Source: Halovivax sp.
GTDB lineage: Archaea > Halobacteriota > Halobacteria > Halobacteriales > Natrialbaceae
Length of the DNA stretch: 42,228 bases
Direction: 5' to 3'
Assembly (NCBI GenBank): GCA_007119345.1
Contig: SKPV01000101.1
Location: 1 to 42,228, forward strand
The translations under genes were made by a program, and so were the position numbers. The first letter of the stretch is position 1. Each line of letters starts with the position of its first letter. The notes below the pieces were generated by a model, which ran no database searches, had not been told where the DNA came from, and saw only the letters and a program-made list of their open reading frames with translations. Positions 7,404-15,223 of this stretch are shown here, piece after piece.

Positions 7404-10400
7404 ATGCGGACGGAAGACGAACGGTACTTCGAGCGGCTCGAGGCCGAGCTCGAGGAGGCGTTCGCCGTCGCCGAGGCGGCGAAAGCGCGCGGCGCCGATC
7501 CCGAGCCCGAGGTGGAGATCCCGGTGGCGAAGGACATGGCCGACCGGGTCGAGAACATCCTTGGGATCGACGGCGTCGCCGAACGCGTCCGCGAGCTCGA
7601 AGGCGAGATGAGCCGGGAAGAGGCCGCTCTCGAACTCGCGAAGGACTTCGCCGAGGGAACCGTCGGCGACTACGAGACGAAAGCCGGCAAGGTGGAGGGC
7701 GCGGTCCGGACCGCGGTCGCCCTGCTGACCGAGGGGGTCGTCGCCGCGCCGATCGAGGGCATCGATCGGGTCGAGATCCTCGAGAACGACGCCGGGACCG
7801 AGTTCGTCAACGTCTACTACGCCGGCCCGATCCGGTCTGCTGGCGGGACCGCCCAGGCGCTCTCGGTGCTCGTCGCCGACTACACGCGCGCGCTCGTCGG
7901 CCTCGAACAGTACGACGCCCGCACCGAGGAGATCGAACGCTACGCGGAGGAGATCGCCCTCTACGACACGGAGACGGGCCTCCAGTACACCCCGAAGGAC
8001 ACGGAGACCAAATTCATCGCGAAGCACCTCCCGATCATGCTCGACGGGGAGGCCACCGGCGACGAGGAGGTTTCGGGCTACCGCGACCTCGAACGCGTCG
8101 ACACCAACTCCGCTCGCGGCGGGATGTGCCTGGTGATGGCCGAGGGGATCGCCCTCAAGGCCCCGAAGATCCAGCGCTACACCTCCCAGCTCGACGAGGT
8201 GGACTGGCCGTGGCTCCAGGACCTGATCGACGGGACCTATTACGACGACGAGGACGGGGCCGGCGCGGCCGGCGAAGACGGTGACGGCGCGGAGGCCGAC
8301 GAGGGCGACGACGGCGCGGACGGGAGCGGAGACGGCGCGGACGAGGGCGACGACGCGGCCGCCACGCACGACGCGGACGGACCCGAACCCGCGGAGGACG
8401 GGCCCGACGGCCCGTCGCGCGTCGAGCCCTCGAAGAAGTTCCTGCGGGACCTGATCGCGGGCCGACCGGTCTTCTCCCATCCCTGCGCGGAGGGCGGCTT
8501 CCGCCTGCGCTACGGCCGGGCGCGCAACCACGGCTTCGCGACCGCGGGCGTCCACCCCGCCGCGATGCACCTCCTCGACGACTTCCTCGCGACCGGCACC
8601 CAGGTCAAGACCGAGCGCCCGGGGAAGGCCGCGGGCGTGATCCCGGTCGATTCCATCGAGGGACCGACCGTCCGCCTCGCCAACGGCGACGTCCGCCGAA
8701 TCGACGACCCGCAGGAGGCCCTCGAGATCAGAAACGGCGTCGAGAAGATCCTCGACCTCGGCGAGTACCTCGTCAACTACGGGGAGTTCGTCGAGAACAA
8801 CCACCCGCTGGCCCCGGCGTCGTACGTCCCGGAGTGGTGGATCCAGGATCTGGAGGCCGCGGGTGCGGACGTCCAGGCGCTCCGGGACGACCCCCGCGTC
8901 GACCTCGAACACCCCTCCGCCGAGCGGGCTCTCGAGTGGGCCGACGCGTTCGACGCGCCGTTACACCCCGCCTACACCTACCTCTGGCACGACCTCTCGG
9001 TCGACGCCTTCCGCGAACTCGCGGACGCGGCGGCAGACGGGCGCGTCGAGGACACCGACGCCGGACCGGTCCTCGAACTCGCTCACACCGACGCCGCGCG
9101 CGAGGCGCTCGAGACGGTCGTGATCGAGCACCGCCAGCGCGAGGACGGCCTCGAGGTGGACGATCCGCTCCCCTTCCTCCGGTCGCTCGGCTGCGAGGTG
9201 ACGAAGACGGGCCGCGTCGAGCGGACCTGGGACGACGCGGACCTCTCCGAGCGCGCCCGCACCTGGGCCGACGGCGAGAACGCCGTGGCGGCGGTCAACG
9301 AGGTCGCCCCGTTCGAGGTGCGCGAGCGCGCCCCCACCCGCATCGGCAACCGGATGGGTCGACCGGAGAAGTCCGAGCGCCGCGACCTCAGCCCGGCCGT
9401 CCACACCCTGTTCCCCATCGGCGAGGCGGGCGGGCCCCAGCGAAACGTCGCCGACGCCGGCTCCTACGCGGAGACGATGTCGGACACGCCCGGCCTCGTC
9501 GAGGTCCAGATCGGTCGCCAGCGCTGCCCCGACTGCGGGACCGAGACGTTCGAGAACCGCTGTCCGGACTGCGAGACGCGCACCGAACCTGACTACCGCT
9601 GTCCGGACTGCGAGACGAGCGTCGACCCCGACGACGCCGGCCGCGTCGAGTGCGACCGCTGCGAGCTGGAGGCCACCTGCGTCGACTACCGGGAGGTCGA
9701 TCTCGACGCGGTCTACCGCGACGCCCTGGAGTCGGTCGGCGAGCGCGAGAACGCCTTCGAGATCCTGAAGGGCGTCAAGGGCCTCACCTCGACGAACAAA
9801 ATCCCCGAGCCCGTCGAGAAGGGGATCCTCCGGGCGAAACACGACGTCTCGACGTTCAAAGACGGCACCGTCCGCTACGACATGACCGACCTCCCGGTGA
9901 CGGCGGTCCGCGCGAGCGAACTCGACGTCACCGCGGGCCAGCTCCGAGCGCTCGGCTACGAGGCGGACATCCACGGCGAACCCCTGGAACACGACGACCA
10001 GCTGGTCGAACTCAAAGTGCAGGACGTCGTCCTCTCCGACGGCGCCGCCGAGCACATGCTGCAGACCGCCGCCTTCATCGACGACCTCCTGGAGCAGTAC
10101 TACGGCCTCGAGCCGTACTACCAGTTCGACGAGCGCCAGGAGCTCGTCGGCGAGCTCGTCTTCGGGATGGCCCCGCACACCTCCGCGGCGACGGTCGGCC
10201 GGGTGATCGGCTTCACGAGCGCGGCGGTCGGGTACGCGCATCCGTTCTTCCACGCCGCAAAACGAAGGAATTGCGATGGCGACGAAGATTGTATAATGCT
10301 CCTCCTCGATGGACTTTTGAATTTTAGCAAATCATTTTTACCTGACAAAAGAGGGGGGCAGATGGACGCCCCGCTCGTCATGTCCTCGCGCATCGATCCC

Positions 10401-11018
10401 TCCGAGATCGACGACGAGGCCCACAACATGGACGTCGTCTCGCGCTACCCCCGCGAGTTCTACGAGGCGAGCCTCGAGATGGCCGACCCGGGCGAGGTCG
10501 ACGTCGAGATCGCCGAAGACACCCTCGGGACCGACGAGGAGTACGCCGGCTTCGCCCACACCCACGACACCACCGACATCGCGATGGGGCCCGACCTCTC
10601 GGCGTACAAGACGCTGGGCTCGATGATGGACAAGATGGACGCCCAGCTCCACCTCTCGCGCAAGCTGCGGGCGGTCGACGAGACCGACGTCGCCGAGCGG
10701 GTCATCGAGTACCACTTCCTCCCGGACCTGATCGGCAACCTCCGGGCCTTCTCGCGCCAGGAGACGCGCTGTCTCGACTGCGGGGAGAAGTTCCGCCGGA
10801 TGCCGCTGACCGAGGTCTGCCGGGAGTGTGGCGGCAACGTGAACCTGACCGTCCACCAGGGGTCCGTGAACAAGTACATGGACACCGCGATCGAGGTCGC
10901 CGAGGAGTTCGGCTGTCGCGACTACACCAAACAGCGCCTCGAGGTGCTCGAGAAGTCCCTGGAGAGCGTCTTCGAGAACGACAAGAACAAGCAGTCGGGT
11001 ATCGAGGACTTCATGTGA
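7404..11018 (+). CDS. polC: DNA polymerase D (II) large subunit DP2, intein-free
   Basis: Catalytic subunit of the archaeal replicative polymerase PolD, which works with the small exonuclease subunit DP1 (not in the window). 1204 residues. The active-site motif NCDGDED is at 956-962; Asp958 and Asp960 correspond to the metal-binding pair known in Pyrococcus DP2. A central zinc-rich stretch has four CPDC/CDRC-type knuckles (about 706-755), and a second zinc knuckle pair CLDCGEK ... CRECGG lies near the C-terminus. Residues about 278-340 are an acidic Gly/Ala/Asp/Glu low-complexity insertion absent from thermophile DP2. Codons at 10260-10361, covering the active site, are abruptly AT-rich. No intein interrupts the gene, although many haloarchaeal polC genes carry one or more. 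A strong hairpin follows the stop. Confidence 0.97.
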   Translation: MRTEDERYFERLEAELEEAFAVAEAAKARGADPEPEVEIPVAKDMADRVENILGIDGVAERVRELEGEMSREEAALELAKDFAEGTVGDYETKAGKVEGAVRTAVALLTEGVVAAPIEGIDRVEILENDAGTEFVNVYYAGPIRSAGGTAQALSVLVADYTRALVGLEQYDARTEEIERYAEEIALYDTETGLQYTPKDTETKFIAKHLPIMLDGEATGDEEVSGYRDLERVDTNSARGGMCLVMAEGIALKAPKIQRYTSQLDEVDWPWLQDLIDGTYYDDEDGAGAAGEDGDGAEADEGDDGADGSGDGADEGDDAAATHDADGPEPAEDGPDGPSRVEPSKKFLRDLIAGRPVFSHPCAEGGFRLRYGRARNHGFATAGVHPAAMHLLDDFLATGTQVKTERPGKAAGVIPVDSIEGPTVRLANGDVRRIDDPQEALEIRNGVEKILDLGEYLVNYGEFVENNHPLAPASYVPEWWIQDLEAAGADVQALRDDPRVDLEHPSAERALEWADAFDAPLHPAYTYLWHDLSVDAFRELADAAADGRVEDTDAGPVLELAHTDAAREALETVVIEHRQREDGLEVDDPLPFLRSLGCEVTKTGRVERTWDDADLSERARTWADGENAVAAVNEVAPFEVRERAPTRIGNRMGRPEKSERRDLSPAVHTLFPIGEAGGPQRNVADAGSYAETMSDTPGLVEVQIGRQRCPDCGTETFENRCPDCETRTEPDYRCPDCETSVDPDDAGRVECDRCELEATCVDYREVDLDAVYRDALESVGERENAFEILKGVKGLTSTNKIPEPVEKGILRAKHDVSTFKDGTVRYDMTDLPVTAVRASELDVTAGQLRALGYEADIHGEPLEHDDQLVELKVQDVVLSDGAAEHMLQTAAFIDDLLEQYYGLEPYYQFDERQELVGELVFGMAPHTSAATVGRVIGFTSAAVGYAHPFFHAAKRRNCDGDEDCIMLLLDGLLNFSKSFLPDKRGGQMDAPLVMSSRIDPSEIDDEAHNMDVVSRYPREFYEASLEMADPGEVDVEIAEDTLGTDEEYAGFAHTHDTTDIAMGPDLSAYKTLGSMMDKMDAQLHLSRKLRAVDETDVAERVIEYHFLPDLIGNLRAFSRQETRCLDCGEKFRRMPLTEVCRECGGNVNLTVHQGSVNKYMDTAIEVAEEFGCRDYTKQRLEVLEKSLESVFENDKNKQSGIEDFM
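10260..10361 (+). other. Low-GC, rare-codon patch over the polC active site
   Basis: 34 codons (residues 953-986) have about 42% GC by hand count inside a gene that is otherwise strongly GC-rich. They include AGG, AGA, ATA, TTA, TTG, AAA and TTT codons that the rest of the gene avoids. The protein sequence is the conserved catalytic core from KRRNCDGDED to PDKRGGQ. The edges are sharp: GCC-GCA before and ATG-GAC-GCC after return to normal haloarchaeal usage. Best read as a co-conversion or recoding footprint at a homing-endonuclease/intein target; see findings. Confidence 0.85.
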
Positions 11019-11021
11019 GTA

Positions 11022-11046
11022 CGAGGCGGGCGAACCGCCCGCCTCG
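11022..11046 (+). terminator. GC-rich hairpin after polC
   Basis: A perfect 11-base-pair stem (11022-11032 with 11036-11046) with a 3-base AAC loop begins 3 bases after the polC TGA. No T-run follows, so it may act as a 3'-end structure rather than a classic intrinsic terminator. Confidence 0.6.
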
Positions 11047-11130
11047 AGTCCCCGTGCCGGTCTCGAGCCCGCTGGAACCGCGCCGAATTCGACGCCGATC
11101 GGCGCGGCTCCGGGGCGTCCGCCGGCCTTC

Positions 11131-11352
11131 CTACCGGTGCCCGTCCTCCGTGGCGACGATCGCTTCCTCCCCTTCGTACTCGCCGATCACGACCAACTCG
11201 GCGTGCAGGGTGGGGTCGTCGTCGCTCCCCTGGATGGCGGTGCAGCCGGCGAGCGCGGTCGCCGCGCCGACCGCCGCGGCCGCCGCCAGCACTCGCCGTC
11301 TAGTCGGCTGGTCGCTCGTGCGCTATTCGACCCGCTGTATTGTGATGATCAT
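11131..11352 (-). pseudogene. Small Tat lipoprotein remnant with an in-frame amber codon (or a shorter GTG-started form)
   Basis: On the minus strand, an ATG at 11352 opens a frame that hits TAG at 11323-11325 after 9 codons and then continues to a stop at 11131-11133. After the amber codon the frame reads a near-perfect twin-arginine lipoprotein signal: TRRRVLAAAAAVGAATALAGC, written here as Arg-Arg-Arg then an Ala/Val helix and an AGC lipobox, followed by about 40 acidic residues. No ATG, GTG or TTG lies between the amber codon and the Arg motif. The first usable start is GTG at 11292, which would lose the twin arginines (53 residues). Either the gene is broken by one nonsense change or the true start is unusual. 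Confidence 0.45.
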
Positions 11353-11418
11353 TAATGTATCGGCCGCCGGGCGCGATCCCCCTCCGCGTTTTATTGCCCT
11401 CGGCGAGGTGGGATCGCT

Positions 11419-11757
11419 ATGGTTCAAACCGGCGAGCGACCGGCCGAAAACGGCGAGGAGGAGGCGGTCGAGGACGTCCACGAGGTCCACTTCGGCCAGA
11501 CCGTCTACGACGATTCCGGGACGGCCCTCGGCACGGTTCGCGGCTTCGACGCCGGCGGGTTCTTCGTGACGACGCGGGAGGGCGTCGAAGCGCTGTCGGT
11601 CGAGCACGCGCGCGCCGGGCAGGCCTTCGGCGAGGCCGAGCTGATGTGGCGCTGCATCGAGTGCGGGGAAATGGGCGAGCTCGACGCGGGGCTGCCCGAG
11701 GACTGTCCGAACTGCGGTACGGAAAAGGAGAACCTGATGTACTGGACGGAAGATTGA
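11419..11757 (+). CDS. Rubredoxin-like zinc-ribbon protein (DUF7130-like)
   Basis: 112 residues. The acidic N-terminal half contains a small beta-barrel-like segment (HFGQTVYDDSGTALGTVRGF). The C-terminal half carries two CxxC knuckles, CIECGEMG and CPNCGTEKE, separated by about 18 residues and ending MYWTED. This matches small haloarchaeal rubredoxin-like proteins annotated DUF7130 (from memory). Four Cys could bind zinc or iron. No enzymatic role is known. It stands alone with its own TATA-like box, upstream of the ketopantoate reductase-like gene on the same strand (54-base gap). Confidence 0.75.
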   Translation: MVQTGERPAENGEEEAVEDVHEVHFGQTVYDDSGTALGTVRGFDAGGFFVTTREGVEALSVEHARAGQAFGEAELMWRCIECGEMGELDAGLPEDCPNCGTEKENLMYWTED

Positions 11758-11811
11758 CCGGCCCGGCTGCGAACCCGAACCGTCTTTGAGCCGTCGCTTC
11801 GAGGGGTTCCT

Positions 11812-12711
11812 ATGGAGATCGTCGTCTTCGGCGCGGGCAGCCTCGGCAGCGTGCTGGGCGGCCTGCTCGCCAGAGAACACGACGTCACGCTCGTCGCCCG
11901 CGACCCCCACGCCGCCACGGTCGCCGCCGACGGGCTCCTGATCGAGGGCGCACGCGAGGCGCACGTCCGTCCGGCCGCGACGACGGACGGCGAGGCGCTG
12001 TCGGCGGACCTCGCCGTCGTCACGGTGAAGGCGTTCGACACCCGGTCCGCGGCCGAGACGCTCGCGACGGGGTCCTACGACGCCGCGCTCTCGCTGCAGA
12101 ACGGAATGGGTAACGAGCCGACCCTCGCCGAACACCTCCCGTGCCCCGTCCTGGCCGGCACGGCGACGTACGGGGCGGTCCTCGAGGAACCCGGCCGGGT
12201 GCGGTGTACCGGCGTCGGCGAGGTCGTTCTCGGACCCCGGGAGGGCGGCGCGTCGGCGGTCGCCGACCGCGTCGGATCGGCGTTCGACCCGGCCGGCCTG
12301 AAAACGACCGTCGCCGCGGACATGCCCCGGCGGCTCTGGGAGAAACTCGCCGTCAACGCGGGGATCAATCCCGTCACCGCGCTCGCGCGCGTCGAGAACG
12401 GCGCCGTTCTGGAGCCACCGGCCGCCGACGTGGCGCGGACGGCCGCCCGCGAAACGGCGCGGGTCGCCCGCGCGGAGGGCGTCGACCTGGCCGACGACGA
12501 GGCGACCGCGGCGTTCGAGCGCGTGGCCGCGGCGACGGCCGAGAACGAGTCGTCGATGCTCCAGGACGTCCGCGCCGGACGACGGACGGAGGTCGCGGCG
12601 ATCTCGGGGTACGTCGTCGATCGCGCCGGGGCCGCCGGGATCGAGGTCCCGACGAACGAAACGCTCGCGGCGGCGCTCGAGGCGTGGGAACGCGGACAAA
12701 ATCTCGGGTAA
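11812..12711 (+). CDS. panE: 2-dehydropantoate 2-reductase family protein (ketopantoate reductase)
   Basis: 299 residues. The Rossmann NADP-binding motif GAGSLGSVLGG is at 7-17, with the NADP-selecting Arg30 in LVARDPH. The C-terminal helical catalytic domain carries the family motif WEKLAVNAGINPVTAL at 176-191; Lys178 is the predicted catalytic Lys and Asn182 a substrate ligand. The enzyme reduces ketopantoate to pantoate in coenzyme A synthesis; the family also contains reductases for other 2-oxoacids, so substrate is inferred. It converges with the NifU gene, leaving 19 bases between stop codons. Confidence 0.88.
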   Translation: MEIVVFGAGSLGSVLGGLLAREHDVTLVARDPHAATVAADGLLIEGAREAHVRPAATTDGEALSADLAVVTVKAFDTRSAAETLATGSYDAALSLQNGMGNEPTLAEHLPCPVLAGTATYGAVLEEPGRVRCTGVGEVVLGPREGGASAVADRVGSAFDPAGLKTTVAADMPRRLWEKLAVNAGINPVTALARVENGAVLEPPAADVARTAARETARVARAEGVDLADDEATAAFERVAAATAENESSMLQDVRAGRRTEVAAISGYVVDRAGAAGIEVPTNETLAAALEAWERGQNLG

Positions 12712-12730
12712 CGCGGAACGCGCTTTCGTC

Positions 12731-13084
12731 TCAGAACGGGGCCTGCGGCCCTTCGTCGTCGCCGTCGTCGACGGTCTCGCCGGGGAACGACGGACTCATG
12801 CCGCCGCCCATGCCGCCACCGCCGTCCATGCCGGTGTGGGCGTTGACCTGCTCGATCTCCGGGATCTCCTTGACCATCCGGCTCTTGATCGCCTGGATCG
12901 TCATCGGGGAGATGCCGCAGCCGCTGCAGGCGCCCCCGAGGGCGATAGTCACTTCACCGCTTTCGCGATCGATGTCCTGGATCGCCGCGCTCCCGCCGTG
13001 CATCTGGATCTGCGGGAAGTTTCGCCGCAGGAAGTTGGCGACGCGCTCTTCGAGATCGTCCGCGTCTTGGCTCTCCGTGCTCAT
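12731..13084 (-). CDS. NifU-like Fe-S scaffold protein (C-terminal domain type)
   Basis: 117 residues, a stand-alone NifU C-terminal (Nfu) domain. The cluster-binding motif GGACSGCGIS places Cys53 and Cys56 as the ligands that, in a dimer, hold a [4Fe-4S] cluster for transfer to apoproteins. The flanking residues (VTIALGGACSGC) are those of the family. A Gly/Met-rich tail (about 90-105) is followed by an acidic end and is not part of the fold. The ATG at 13084 follows a short spacer from the divergent or parallel neighbour at 13184; the next upstream gene on the same strand ends 99 bases away. Confidence 0.92.
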   Translation of the reverse strand: MSTESQDADDLEERVANFLRRNFPQIQMHGGSAAIQDIDRESGEVTIALGGACSGCGISPMTIQAIKSRMVKEIPEIEQVNAHTGMDGGGGMGGGMSPSFPGETVDDGDDEGPQAPF

Positions 13085-13183
13085 ACGCTGGGGTTCGGGG
13101 CGAACGTCCTTAGACCTTCCGTCGTGGGTGTTCGTGCCACGCGCTCTCTCGCCCGGTGGCGCCCATTCCGACCGCTTTCGGGC

Positions 13184-13501
13184 TCACGCGAAGCCGAAGA
13201 CCCGCTCCAGCTCGTGTTCGATCTCCTCGACGTGCTTTTCCAGGATCTGTTCGAAGCGCTCTTTCCCCACGACGACGCCGGTGAGTCGGTCGTGCGGGTT
13301 CTCGGGGAGCTCGACGCGGAACTCGCCGTCACCCTCGTAGAAGGGCTCGCTCTCGTTGAGCACCTGCTGGTCGATCGCGTGGACGAGCTCGGAGTCGTAC
13401 CGGTCGTTCATCCGGTTGAACGCGTTCTTGTACGCCTGCTGGAGTTCGGGGAAGTAGTTCGCGTACTTGTCCTCGAACTTCTCGGGGTCGAAATCGGTCA
13501 T
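13184..13501 (-). CDS. Haloarchaeal conserved protein (DUF5783-like)
   Basis: 105 residues from the ATG at 13501, acidic and alpha-helical (EKFEDKYANYFPELQQAYKN, ERFEQILEKHVEEIEHELER). It resembles the haloarchaeal DUF5783 family, which has no known function. The 9-residue longer reading starts upstream of MTDFDPEKFE; the inner ATG is preferred because a TATA-like TTTTG box lies about 27 bases before it, giving a leaderless transcript. It is followed by the NifU gene on the same strand. No cysteines, signal peptide or membrane segment. Confidence 0.75.
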   Translation of the reverse strand: MTDFDPEKFEDKYANYFPELQQAYKNAFNRMNDRYDSELVHAIDQQVLNESEPFYEGDGEFRVELPENPHDRLTGVVVGKERFEQILEKHVEEIEHELERVFGFA

Positions 13502-13844
13502 GTTCGATCCGAGGCGCGGCGGTGACAAAAGTCGGACGATCGGTGTGGATGATCGATCCGAGCACGAAACCTGCCACCTCTACGTCCGGACGCACGGAGC
13601 CGGCGAATTTGGCGATCGCGTTCGCCGATCGACGGACGACTCGGCTCCGTTCTGGCACACGGTCGCGGGGGCGCTCGCCGGGTCGGTCGCCGCGACGCTG
13701 CCACGCCTTGTAACCCACCGTCACTGCGGTGTCGGCGCCTGCCGCCGAGCCACCCTCGAACGTCCATCCCCTGCATCCGCTACTGACGGACGGTGACCAC
13801 GCAAGCCGAACGGTCTTTCCCGACACGGACGTCTGCCGTCATCA
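13502..13844. other. Divergent spacer, no gene seen
   Basis: 343 bases between the DUF5783-like gene (minus) and the small plus-strand gene at 13845. The frames across it are Arg/Pro-rich with non-haloarchaeal composition. Apart from the promoter-like T-run near 13527 serving the minus gene, nothing was recognised. Confidence 0.6.
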
Positions 13845-14237
13845 ATGATTCCCGACCAGGAGCCCATCCCTCACGACGACGTGCCGCCGGGATGGGGGCC
13901 TGTAAGGCACGACGACGACCGAATCGTCTACCGTCGTCACGAGCCCCAGGTCGAACTCGAGGTCGCGCGAACTACGGCGGATCGCTCCCACCCCGCGCTC
14001 GGCCTCGGCCGCTGCTGGGAGCTCCGGTTTCGTCACCTCGTCGGCGAACACCCGGTGACCGAACGGATCGGTCGCGTCTCCACGCGTCGAGCCGCCCTCG
14101 ACGGGCTCCGTGAGAGCATGGAGCGAATTCACCGCCGGGTCGAGGATCCGTCCGATCCGGTCTCGGTTCGAAGCGTTCTGCAACAGACTCCGCTCGCGGG
14201 GAACGTCCCCGAGTTCCCGGAACCGGACGACCGCTGA
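13845..14237 (+). CDS. Small hypothetical protein, haloarchaeal
   Basis: 130 residues with codon bias like real genes in the window. It opens MIPDQEPIPHDDVPPGWGPV and continues with alternating charged strands (DDRIVYRRHEPQVELEVAR, CWELRFRHLVGE) and one helix (AALDGLRESMERIHRRVED). This looks like a small compact alpha/beta protein. No family is recognised with confidence. It is the last gene before the first 1 kb non-coding spacer, and an element of the spacer-end type reads back toward its 3' end. Confidence 0.6.
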   Translation: MIPDQEPIPHDDVPPGWGPVRHDDDRIVYRRHEPQVELEVARTTADRSHPALGLGRCWELRFRHLVGEHPVTERIGRVSTRRAALDGLRESMERIHRRVEDPSDPVSVRSVLQQTPLAGNVPEFPEPDDR

Positions 14238-14268
14238 CCGACCACGACCCCATCCGTCGGTCTGTTCG

Positions 14269-14305
14269 GAGATTTTGTATCGCCACCTCTGGTTTATCGT
14301 GGTAT
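14269..14305 (-). promoter_or_regulatory. Spacer-end element E (left end of spacer 1, pointing left)
   Basis: The minus strand reads a TATA-like region with ATAAA (14293-14297) and then the core TGGCGATACAAAATCTC (14269-14285). It matches the other five elements in layout: an AT-rich box about 15-20 bases before CGATA followed by AAT/AAC and C-T rich bases. It points toward the 3' end of the gene at 13845. Confidence 0.5.
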
Positions 14306-14589
14306 ATGGACGAATCTGTTCGCCGGTTGTGGTTCCTCGGTGAGCGACGACCGCTATCGGACGACCCCGCCGACTCGATCGAACGATTGCGCACCGATCC
14401 GTTCGACACTACTCGTGCGATCGACAGCGGTCTCCTCGGGTCTGAAACGGAGGTCCTGGCACCCTCCCTCGGATCGGACCCGTGACTCGAACAGGTCGTC
14501 CACGCTCTGCGGAGGTTTCGTCATCGACCATCGGCCGTGGCCGGCGAGGCACCCAATACGGGATGAGTGTGAGCGGTCCTCGTTCGGGC

Positions 14590-14777
14590 GAGGTGGGCGT
14601 GCAGCTGTGGGTCAGACCTACGGGATCGAACGATGCAGGTGCGCGATCGGGCGACCTGCGGATTCGGTTGCACGAAGTGGGCGGCCGACCGACCGTTGCG
14701 AGAGTCGGGGTGTACGATGTGGGTGCTCGTCCGGCCGATGTGGGTGCACGGCTGCCCGTTCCGGGTAGACGGGCGCG
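14590..14777. repeat. Degenerate 42-base tandem repeats
   Basis: Units at 14590-14631, 14632-14673 and 14674-14715 are each 42 bases, beginning GA-x-GTGGGTGC-like and ending in a GGTGTAC/GGTTGCAC-like word. A half unit (14716-14736) and a near-full unit (14737-14777) follow. Identity between units is low but phase is kept. Confidence 0.5.
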
Positions 14778-15077
14778 CGCTGTGGTCACTCGAACGCTCG
14801 CTGAGGTCCGTAGGGCCGTCTCCGACTCTCGGGCGGAATCGCCGCAGAATCACATGCGTGCGCGCGTGCGCGAGATCGATCTCGGTATGTTGTGCGCGGT
14901 GCTCTACCGATCGGCTCGCAACCCGCTCCTCGATTCCGGCCGATTTCCCGTTCGTAGCTGGCGACCGATTTGCACTACCCGATCGGTGGTTGCCCTGTGA
15001 AGGGCCGACCGACCTCGCGGTCAGTCCTCGCGCCGCCGGTCGGTGCCCGGTTGGTGGAGTGTCGACACATCCGTCGT

Positions 15078-15109
15078 GGGTAAACTCCATCCCACGATAC
15101 TGAATCAGG
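15078..15109 (+). promoter_or_regulatory. Spacer-end element F (right end of spacer 1, pointing right)
   Basis: GGGTAAACTCC (15078-15088) followed by the core CCCACGATACTGAATCAGG (15091-15109). It points toward the dehydrogenase gene, whose ATG is 115 bases further on. That gene has its own nearer TATA-like box, so F is not its obvious core promoter. Confidence 0.45.
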
Positions 15110-15223
15110 CCGGGCCCGTGGGCGACCCGGTCGTCCGCGGCGGATCGGCCGGACGACACCATCGACCGCCCGCTCGAGTGCCGACCGGTGATCGTTTACT
15201 GGTGGCGCGCGATGTGGTGACAC

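Larger units (their letters stand above)
11019..11418. other. polC to rubredoxin-like gene spacer
   Basis: Holds the polC hairpin, the minus-strand lipoprotein remnant and, at 11388-11394, a TTTTATT TATA-like box about 27 bases before the ATG at 11419. Nothing else was recognised. Confidence 0.6.
14238..15223. other. First long non-coding spacer (about 1 kb)
   Basis: No frame here has the acidic composition or third-position bias of a haloarchaeal gene. The sequence is rich in CGATCG/GGTCGG-type words and contains degenerate 42-base tandem repeats at 14590-14777. A TATA-plus-CGATA element sits near each end (14269-14310 pointing left, 15078-15109 pointing right). A separate TATA-like TTTACT at 15195-15200 probably serves the dehydrogenase gene at 15224. 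Confidence 0.7.

Noticed and set aside
11323..11325. The in-frame amber codon considered as a pyrrolysine codon.
   Set aside because: Haloarchaea are not known to use pyrrolysine, and the codon lies just before a signal peptide where no such residue would be needed.
14521..15162. A 213-codon minus-strand frame across the first spacer with His/Thr/Arg-rich 14-residue periodicity.
   Set aside because: Its composition is far from haloarchaeal, overlapping frames on both strands are just as open, and the periodicity is explained by the 42-base DNA repeat.
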